A stretch of DNA of 64,000 bases, from contig NC_085133.1 in NCBI RefSeq assembly GCF_030269925.1, forward strand, positions 5,910,001-5,974,000, written 5' to 3'. Below are positions 58,413-64,000 of the stretch, in pieces. The position numbers were made by a program, and so were the translations under genes. Under the pieces are notes generated by a model, which was not told where the DNA came from, ran no database searches, and saw only the letters and a program-made list of their open reading frames with translations. Position 1 is the first letter of the stretch. Each line of letters starts with the position of its first letter. This stretch comes from Bombyx mori (lineage: Eukaryota; Arthropoda; Insecta; Lepidoptera; Bombycidae).

Positions 58413-58756
58413 ATAATGCTGATAATTTACAATTTGGTTATTTAGTTTTACATAAATTTTTAATGGTAAATGTATAGATCGTGTAACACCAATTATATCT
58501 ACTATTATAATAAATCGTAGTAGTTTATAATAAGTTATGAATTGCCATAAAGTGATACTTATTTTTTTAGCAGCCAGTATGGAAATACGAGCCTACCGAT
58601 TTAGAGAAATGGACATCAAAACATATACGCTGTTGCCAAGTAGTCTCGTAAGATATGTACAAATAAATACATTTATTACCGAAACCAAATTATAATTTAA
58701 ATAGATATGGAGCTCACATTAGGCAAGCCCGTGTGCGGAGTGTTTGTTTCGCCTTC
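58413..58756. other. Gfrl: intron, nothing recognised
   Basis: AT-rich spacer. No upstream Gfrl exon found here. Confidence 0.45.
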
Positions 58757-59060
58757 TTTTTTTTCCTACCTATGCTGATAGCCTTGAGAGGCTACTTCAG
58801 TTCCTCCTTGACGTGTAGGTGAGCTCACGGGGCTCCAACCGGGAGTGTTGCTAACACTGGCCCTAGCATTAGCAGTGCTTCGCAGAATCTACCACCAGAC
58901 CGGAAACGCGACCCACTGAGATGATCCGGCGAGAAACTCAGTGGGCTGTGTCTTAGGGGTAATTTACTCGTCGAGCCCTTCGTCGCGAGCGACGGGTTCG
59001 GCGAGGACGGTCACCGGTGCTTGAGGTACCTAAAAGCACAGATAATGGATCGGGAGGTTG
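58757..59060 (-). mobile_element. Jockey-type LINE 3' end (subfamily 1)
   Basis: T-run, TACCTATGCTGATAGCCTTG, CCTTGACGTGTAGGTGAGCT, AGGTACCTAAAAGCACAG, ending at GATCGGGAGG. Confidence 0.82.
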
Positions 59061-59850
59061 AAAATCTAAAATGAATTGAAAAGTATTATCTTTGGTCAAA
59101 ACCAAATACGTTATGTAAAGAATACATCGATCAATCAACATAACAGAACAACACTAATGGAATATACAAACTAATTTGTCGAGATGAAAACATACCGACC
59201 GAAATAGAGGTTCAATATCGATCGCAACCAGCGCCGCGTATACTACAAACTCGTGGATGCTTTATTTAAGACTAACTTTCGGAGAGTTGTGGCAGATTTG
59301 TTTGGATGGTATATCTAAAAGTGTACTTCGATGAGATACGATAGAAATCTGAATGAATTATGTGGAAAAAATTTGTTTATTTACAAAAGTCAAAACATAG
59401 ATTTGTCTGCACAACTATAAGCTACTGAATGGACTGGTGGAATAGAAATCGACGTCAATCAGTAAGCAGAAATACATGTATCGTGGTTTGAAGAATAAGG
59501 ATACGTAGCAAGCGATGCGAGTGTTTTCATGTTGTACTCACAAATGTCCTCACGGTGAAGCAATGAAGTCATGTTATTAAAATAAAATTTTCAAAAACTG
59601 TATATATACTGGTGGGCTTATAATCAACGAATACCAGATAGACCGTCAGCTCACCCACAAAATAAATACGATACTTTTAATACAGATTTATTTTTTCGAT
59701 TCGGTAAAGTAATACTCGTAATACAATACAGCCTACATAGTTTAATAAAGATAGATAGACAAAAAAACATCAGCTTCCACCATTAATACAACACATGAGT
59801 GTATAGTGAACCAAAATAGTTAAAGTTAGACTTAAAATTTACAAAAAAGA
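59061..59850. other. Gfrl: intron, nothing recognised
   Basis: AT-rich. No repeat or exon found. Confidence 0.45.
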
Positions 59851-59935
59851 TGTGTGGTGTCGTGGGACCCCGGATAGGAACGAAGTTCCTTATTATAAAA
59901 ATATTAATTTTAAGTTCTATTCGAGGTATAACGAA
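59851..59935. repeat. Unclassified dispersed repeat
   Basis: GATGTGTGGTGTCGTGGGAC, GGATAGGAACGAAGTTCC and AAGTTCTATTCGAGGTATAA, as in units B (31448) and C (41901). Confidence 0.6.
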
Positions 59936-60033
59936 AATAATTATTTGGGTATACATTTATTATTACGATTTTTTATTGATCAAAATAAAATAAAAACTAC
60001 TTTACAAAGTTGTCAACTTTACTTTATTCACTA

Positions 60034-60289
60034 CTAGCTGACCCGGCAGACTTCGTAGTGCCTCAATCGATAAATAAAAGACAAAAGGAATACGTCCGAT
60101 GGGAGACACATCAAAGGAAAAACAAAATTGTTATTATTATTTAATATCGAGAATTTTCGTATTTATCTACCTTTTAAACCTTCTCTGGACTTCCACAAAT
60201 AATTCAAGACCAAAATTAGCCAAATCGGTCCAGCCGTTCTCGAGTTTTAGCGAGACTAACGAAAAGCAATTCATTTTTATATAAATAGA
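60034..60289 (-). mobile_element. Helitron-like element H2, complete
   Basis: Minus strand A^TCTATTTATATAAAAATG to GCCGGGTCAGCTAG^T, with the TCGCTAAAACTCGAGAACGG block. 256 bp, non-coding. Confidence 0.75.
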
Positions 60290-60701
60290 TGATTTATAAA
60301 AAAATATATAATAATAATATGTAATCCTCTCCAAAATAGAAAGAAACAGCTATTTATATGAATAATAATAATAACCGTCATCACGTAGACTATACATTAG
60401 ACACTGTATAGCCACCATACTAAGAATATACATAAATAATAAAAATCTTACGTTTTTTTTTTTTTTTTTTTTTATGATTGAAAGTTTACTGGTGGCCCGA
60501 AGGCCTTTCCAGTTTCACCAGGACAGGTGGGCGAGCAAAGGCTCAGCCAAGAGGGGTGGGATTTGCTAACAACTGCCCGAGCGCCTCCGAAGGAGACCTA
60601 ACAACTCAAGAGCAATTGTTACGCGAATGAATCTACTACCGGATCGGAATCGCGACCCGCTGAGAAGATCCGGCGAGAAACTCAGCGGGCTGATGCATGG
60701 G

Positions 60702-63584
60702 TTAGGTTGCACGTCGACCTCTTTGTCGAGTTCGACGAGTACGGTTACCGGGGTCCCTAAGCCTGCCCCTAGTATTAGAGCTGAAGGCATCTAATGCAAA
60801 GGTTATTGGATCTGATGGATCCGTAAGGACGTGTCTAGGGCGTCGACGGTGACTGGCTCCTGCATGATCAGGATTCGGGGAGTAGTCAGCGGCGGCAACG
60901 ATAAGGCGATTATCATGACGCATAGCCTTATCGAAGTATCGTTCCGACGCTGACTTCATGTATTTCCGAATTGATTCGAGGCCCAGGTCGTCGTGTAGGT
61001 CAACGTTCCTCACGAACCACGGAGCCCCGACAGCTAACCTGCAAAAGCGGGATTGTAGGGATTGGAGGGTGTCTATGTGTGTGCGGGCCGCGTGAGCGAA
61101 CACCACACTCGCGTAAGTCATGACGGGCCTTATGCAAGTTTTGTAAAGTGTCACCTTGTTCCGAAGGGACATTTTACTCCGCTTACAGATCATGGGGTAG
61201 AGTCTACCGAGAATAAACGCGGCACGGTCACGGACTGATTTTATATGCGGGCGGAATGTCATCGATGCATCCAGGGTAACGCCCAGGTACTTGACCTTCC
61301 TGGCCCAGGGTATGGGTTGTCTAAAGAGAGTAATCGGGGGTGTGAGATTCCTCCTCCTAATCCGGGAGGAAATCCGTGTGGAGCTTCCCCTCTGAAATAG
61401 CACCGCAGTACTTTTCGCTGGGTTGATGTCTATGCGCCATTTTCGGAACCACTGTCCTAGGGCTAGGGCTGCGCTCTGAAGCTTCTTCGCGATTAGGGAC
61501 TTATTTCTACTAGAATAGTAAACAGTCGTGTCGTCGGCGAATAAAGCTAAATGGGTCGGCGGCGACCGGGGAATATCGTTGACGAATAAGCTAAATAGGA
61601 GGGGTGAGAGGACAGAGCCTTGCGGGACTCCAGCTGTGAGAGGTCGTGGGGAGGAGCGGGTTCCCTCGACTCGATATCGAAAAGAGCGGTTCGACAAGAA
61701 GTCCCGTATGATGAGCACGAGACTATCCGGCACGCCCATGTTGAATAGTTTGAAAATCAAACCATTGTGCCAGACTTTGTCGAACGCTTTTGCGACGTCG
61801 AAGAAGAGAGCTCCCGTGTATAACGGTTTTGGTCGATTAAGCCCCACAAGAATGTGCTCCGTGAGGCGGTGCACCTGTTGAACGCATGAGTGATTTGTAC
61901 GGAATCCGAATTGTTCATCGATAAGAATGCCCTTGGATGAGACGAAGTCTCTGAGGCGTTTGTAGAGCAGACGCTCATACAGTTTGCCTAGAGACATGAG
62001 GAGGCTAATCGGGCGGTAGCTCGTCGGATGATTTTTTGGTTTACCGGGTTTATGTATGCCGATAACGTCCGCTTCTTTCCACACCGCGGGAAAGATACAG
62101 TTCGCCATAGCGGCATTGAAAATAGATACCAACATCACGATGAGTTGGACGGGTAGAAGTTTAATAACGCGGTTGGATATACCGTCGGAACCGGGAGCCT
62201 TGCGAGGACGTAGGTCTGTGATCAAGTCTTTAACTTCCATCGGGGTGACGGGTGGTAACGCATCCGAGGGTGGCAAGGAGGCTCTGCGTTCTACCTCACT
62301 GTCTACTAATTCTACATGAACAGGGTCCACGGATTGAGTGCTGGGCGTGCACTGGGTTTGCAATGTATCGGCCAGCAGCTCTGCTTTTTCGTCATCATCG
62401 AACGCCGCGAGTCGGCCTGAGGGGCCTACGAGGGGGGGCATAGTTACTACCGTATCCGATTTGAGAGTACGAGCTAAGCGGTAGTAAGACCTTTGAGAGG
62501 GCGCGAGTCCTTCTAAGAAATCAGACCATCTGGCATCTCGGACTTCGGTGATGCGAGACTTTACGTCGCGTTGTAGGGCACGCATTCGAATACGATTTTC
62601 CGCGGTAGGATACCTATCGTACGCACGGATCGAGGCGTTCTTAGCTCTAAGGAGTTCCCTAATATCGTCGGGCAATTTGAAGCGGTGAAGGAAGTCCTCC
62701 GCTACAACTTGCTTCGATGACCTATCTAATGTCGAGGTGATGTGTGACGTTACGATGTCTATGGCTTCAGCGGTATCCTGAGGAGACGGGATAGAGTCCG
62801 GACTAAACGGAAGCGATGGTGGATCAGATTCAGCCAGGCTGATGCCCAGCGTGTGCCAATCCACCACAGTCCTCGTGACGGGAACGGAATCGGGAGCGCG
62901 ACCGAGCTTCATAACGACGGGACGGTGGTCTGAATCTAACTCTGAAACTACTTCGATCGAGTGTAAGCGCAGAGTTACGTTTTTTAATAACGCTATGTCG
63001 AGTATATCCGGGCGATGCGCGATATTTAGCGGGTAGTGAGTCGGGGTTAGCGGAGCGACGATATCGAAGGCGAGATCATCGACTAACGCGTCAAGCCGCC
63101 TGCCATTCGGGGTTGTGGTGTGTGAGTTCCACCTGATGTGTTTACAATTTAGGTCGCCCGCCAGAATGACAGAGCTCCCCATACCGAGCAGCGCCTCGAT
63201 ATCACTGCTTAGAACGATCTTATCCGGTGGAAGATAAACGGACGCGATAACGATCGGCGCGTGTCCCGTCAGTGAGATTCGGCACACTGATGCTTCGATA
63301 TTAGCGAGCGCGGGAGGATCGAGCGGGACGCAATGTAGGGCTCTTCTATAGTAAATGACGGTACCACCACCACGGGCAGAGAGCCTGTCGTTCCTGACCA
63401 TGTTATAGTTCGCGATTTTAGGGTCACGGCGCGCGGGCTTAAGTAGGGTCTCCTGCACTAAAAAGATATCAATTTGGTGGTCACGCAAAAAGTCAGAAAC
63501 CTGATCACGTTGATTTGCGAGACCGTAAGCGTTAAAAAATCCTATCGTTACGGATAGGGGCTTTATTCTACTTATATACGCCAT
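60702..63584 (-). CDS. LINE ORF2: endonuclease and reverse transcriptase, intact
   Basis: 960 residues with no stop or frameshift. The N-terminal APE-type endonuclease (about 10-228) shows N18 in FFNAYGL, E45 in VQETLL, Y117 in ASVYLPP, GDLNCKH (D144, N146), D196 in LDIALL and SDHRPV (H220). RT (about 455-740) shows KAPGSDGISN, YRPISLL, the catalytic D596 in FFDVAKAFD, AGVPQGSVLSPLLF and FADD (D684, D685), then KVKYLGVTLD. The C-terminal domain has HAARTHIDTLQSLQSRFCR. Length and order fit the Jockey clade, which carries no RNase H. Known role: nicks genomic DNA and copies its own RNA by target-primed reverse transcription. The ATG lies 3 nt after the ORF1 stop, so ORF2 is probably translated by reinitiation. 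All listed catalytic residues are present, so it may be active. Confidence 0.95.
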   Translation of the reverse strand: MAYISRIKPLSVTIGFFNAYGLANQRDQVSDFLRDHQIDIFLVQETLLKPARRDPKIANYNMVRNDRLSARGGGTVIYYRRALHCVPLDPPALANIEASVCRISLTGHAPIVIASVYLPPDKIVLSSDIEALLGMGSSVILAGDLNCKHIRWNSHTTTPNGRRLDALVDDLAFDIVAPLTPTHYPLNIAHRPDILDIALLKNVTLRLHSIEVVSELDSDHRPVVMKLGRAPDSVPVTRTVVDWHTLGISLAESDPPSLPFSPDSIPSPQDTAEAIDIVTSHITSTLDRSSKQVVAEDFLHRFKLPDDIRELLRAKNASIRAYDRYPTAENRIRMRALQRDVKSRITEVRDARWSDFLEGLAPSQRSYYRLARTLKSDTVVTMPPLVGPSGRLAAFDDDEKAELLADTLQTQCTPSTQSVDPVHVELVDSEVERRASLPPSDALPPVTPMEVKDLITDLRPRKAPGSDGISNRVIKLLPVQLIVMLVSIFNAAMANCIFPAVWKEADVIGIHKPGKPKNHPTSYRPISLLMSLGKLYERLLYKRLRDFVSSKGILIDEQFGFRTNHSCVQQVHRLTEHILVGLNRPKPLYTGALFFDVAKAFDKVWHNGLIFKLFNMGVPDSLVLIIRDFLSNRSFRYRVEGTRSSPRPLTAGVPQGSVLSPLLFSLFVNDIPRSPPTHLALFADDTTVYYSSRNKSLIAKKLQSAALALGQWFRKWRIDINPAKSTAVLFQRGSSTRISSRIRRRNLTPPITLFRQPIPWARKVKYLGVTLDASMTFRPHIKSVRDRAAFILGRLYPMICKRSKMSLRNKVTLYKTCIRPVMTYASVVFAHAARTHIDTLQSLQSRFCRLAVGAPWFVRNVDLHDDLGLESIRKYMKSASERYFDKAMRHDNRLIVAAADYSPNPDHAGASHRRRPRHVLTDPSDPITFALDAFSSNTRGRLRDPGNRTRRTRQRGRRAT

Positions 63585-63587
63585 TGA

Positions 63588-64000
63588 TTACCGGCGGAGT
63601 GAGGGGAGGACGTACGTATTTAATGACGCGTATACGTCGGCGTATTCCTGCACAACGGCGATAAAGTGTTGTGCAGTGGAGGCAGCGCGAATGGCGTCGC
63701 CCAAAGCGTTAACGCGCTCAAAGTTGATCGACTGAAAGAAGTCGATCGCTAAAGCGAGATTGTCGGACGCGGTCGGAGGGCAAGTCGCGGGAGAGGGACG
63801 AGTCGCGGGGGCGGGACGAATCGCGGAGGAGGGAGTTGTAGCCGTGTTCGTGTACGGCAGCGGTTTTGCCCAGGCCGAGACACTGGGCACCGCCGCCGGA
63901 ACGAACGCTGGCTTAGCCTGCGACGCAGAGGGTGCCGAGGCTTTGATGTTTGGGCCGGAAGCTCGGAGGCGGTTTTGGCGGGCGACGCGGCGATTTATTT
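63588..64000 (-). CDS. LINE ORF1 (gag-like), C-terminal part, runs off the window
   Basis: An open frame from the window edge to TAA at 63588-63590. It is Ala/Pro-rich (SGPNIKASAPSASQAKPAFV, RPAPATRPSPATCPP), then a helical ending with AIDFFQSINFERVNALGDAI and VVQEYADVYASLNTYVLPSL. Jockey-clade ORF1 proteins bind the element RNA. The usual CCHC knuckles would lie upstream, outside the window. A GTG at 63890 is not a start: the frame stays open to the edge. Confidence 0.8.
   Translation of the reverse strand, partial: INRRVARQNRLRASGPNIKASAPSASQAKPAFVPAAVPSVSAWAKPLPYTNTATTPSSAIRPAPATRPSPATCPPTASDNLALAIDFFQSINFERVNALGDAIRAASTAQHFIAVVQEYADVYASLNTYVLPSLRR

Larger units (their letters stand above)
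60452..64000 (-). mobile_element. Jockey-clade LINE, near full-length, 5' end beyond the window
   Basis: A-tail complement at about 60452-60472, 3'UTR to 60701, intact ORF2, 3-nt spacer, then ORF1 running off the window. It is on the same strand as Gfrl. The most complete element in the window and possibly an active source of subfamily-2 copies (10.6, 16.1, 28.3, 38.7 kb). Confidence 0.93.

Noticed and set aside
61528..61881. Plus-strand 117-codon frame, also at 16181-16534 in reverse
   Set aside because: Antisense shadow of the conserved RT palm region of the LINE.
1..64000. W-chromosome origin, suggested by the heavy load of nested elements
   Set aside because: The four intact, phase-matched exons of a single-copy-type receptor gene point to an ordinary chromosome. 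Repeat load alone is not diagnostic.

Overview
The window is lepidopteran nuclear DNA, almost certainly silkworm (Bombyx mori or a close Bombyx). The strongest species signal is the Bm1 SINE, present in about 15 full, partial or nested copies. It is joined by Jockey-, R1- and RTE-type non-LTR elements, Helitron-like elements with A^TC...CTAG^T ends, TIR MITEs and one mariner-superfamily element. The host sequence is AT-rich, with short exons in long introns.

Only one host gene can be supported. Four coding exons on the minus strand (57887-58009, 12684-12854, 10858-11002, 10026-10153) join with GT-AG borders and matching phases. They encode about 189 residues with two cysteine-rich GDNF-family-receptor-alpha-type domains, so I call the gene a GDNF-receptor-like (Gfrl) gene. 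No start or stop codon is in view: upstream exons should lie beyond 64000 and the downstream ones probably left of position 1. The intron between the first two visible exons is about 45 kb and holds most of the window.

Layout: 1-10025 is downstream intron with many Bm1 copies and LINE ends. 10026-12854 holds three exons. 12855-18357 is intron with Helitron-like elements, a MITE and a 5'-truncated Jockey LINE. 18358-46971 is a head-to-tail triplication (units A 8608 bp, B 9553 bp, C 10453 bp) whose junctions cut a 5'-truncated R1-clade LINE. 46972-57886 is the rest of the big intron. 57887-58009 is an exon. 58010-64000 is the next intron, with a Jockey-clade LINE whose ORF2 (960 aa) is intact and whose ORF1 runs off the window.

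The triplication is the most informative part. B and C are almost identical, and their 900-bp length difference is fully explained by one mariner-like insertion in C and a 3-bp indel. The homologous site in B carries TATGTA, a classic Tc1/mariner excision footprint. In A the same site is the edge of a small deletion. Unit A is a mosaic: its right third is essentially identical to B and C, but left of about 24022 it is strongly diverged and lacks a Helitron, with a clean A^T empty site. No bacterial-type system, CRISPR or new protein system is present. The novelty is structural: a transposon-built triplication inside a receptor-gene intron that records insertion, excision, patching and recombination.
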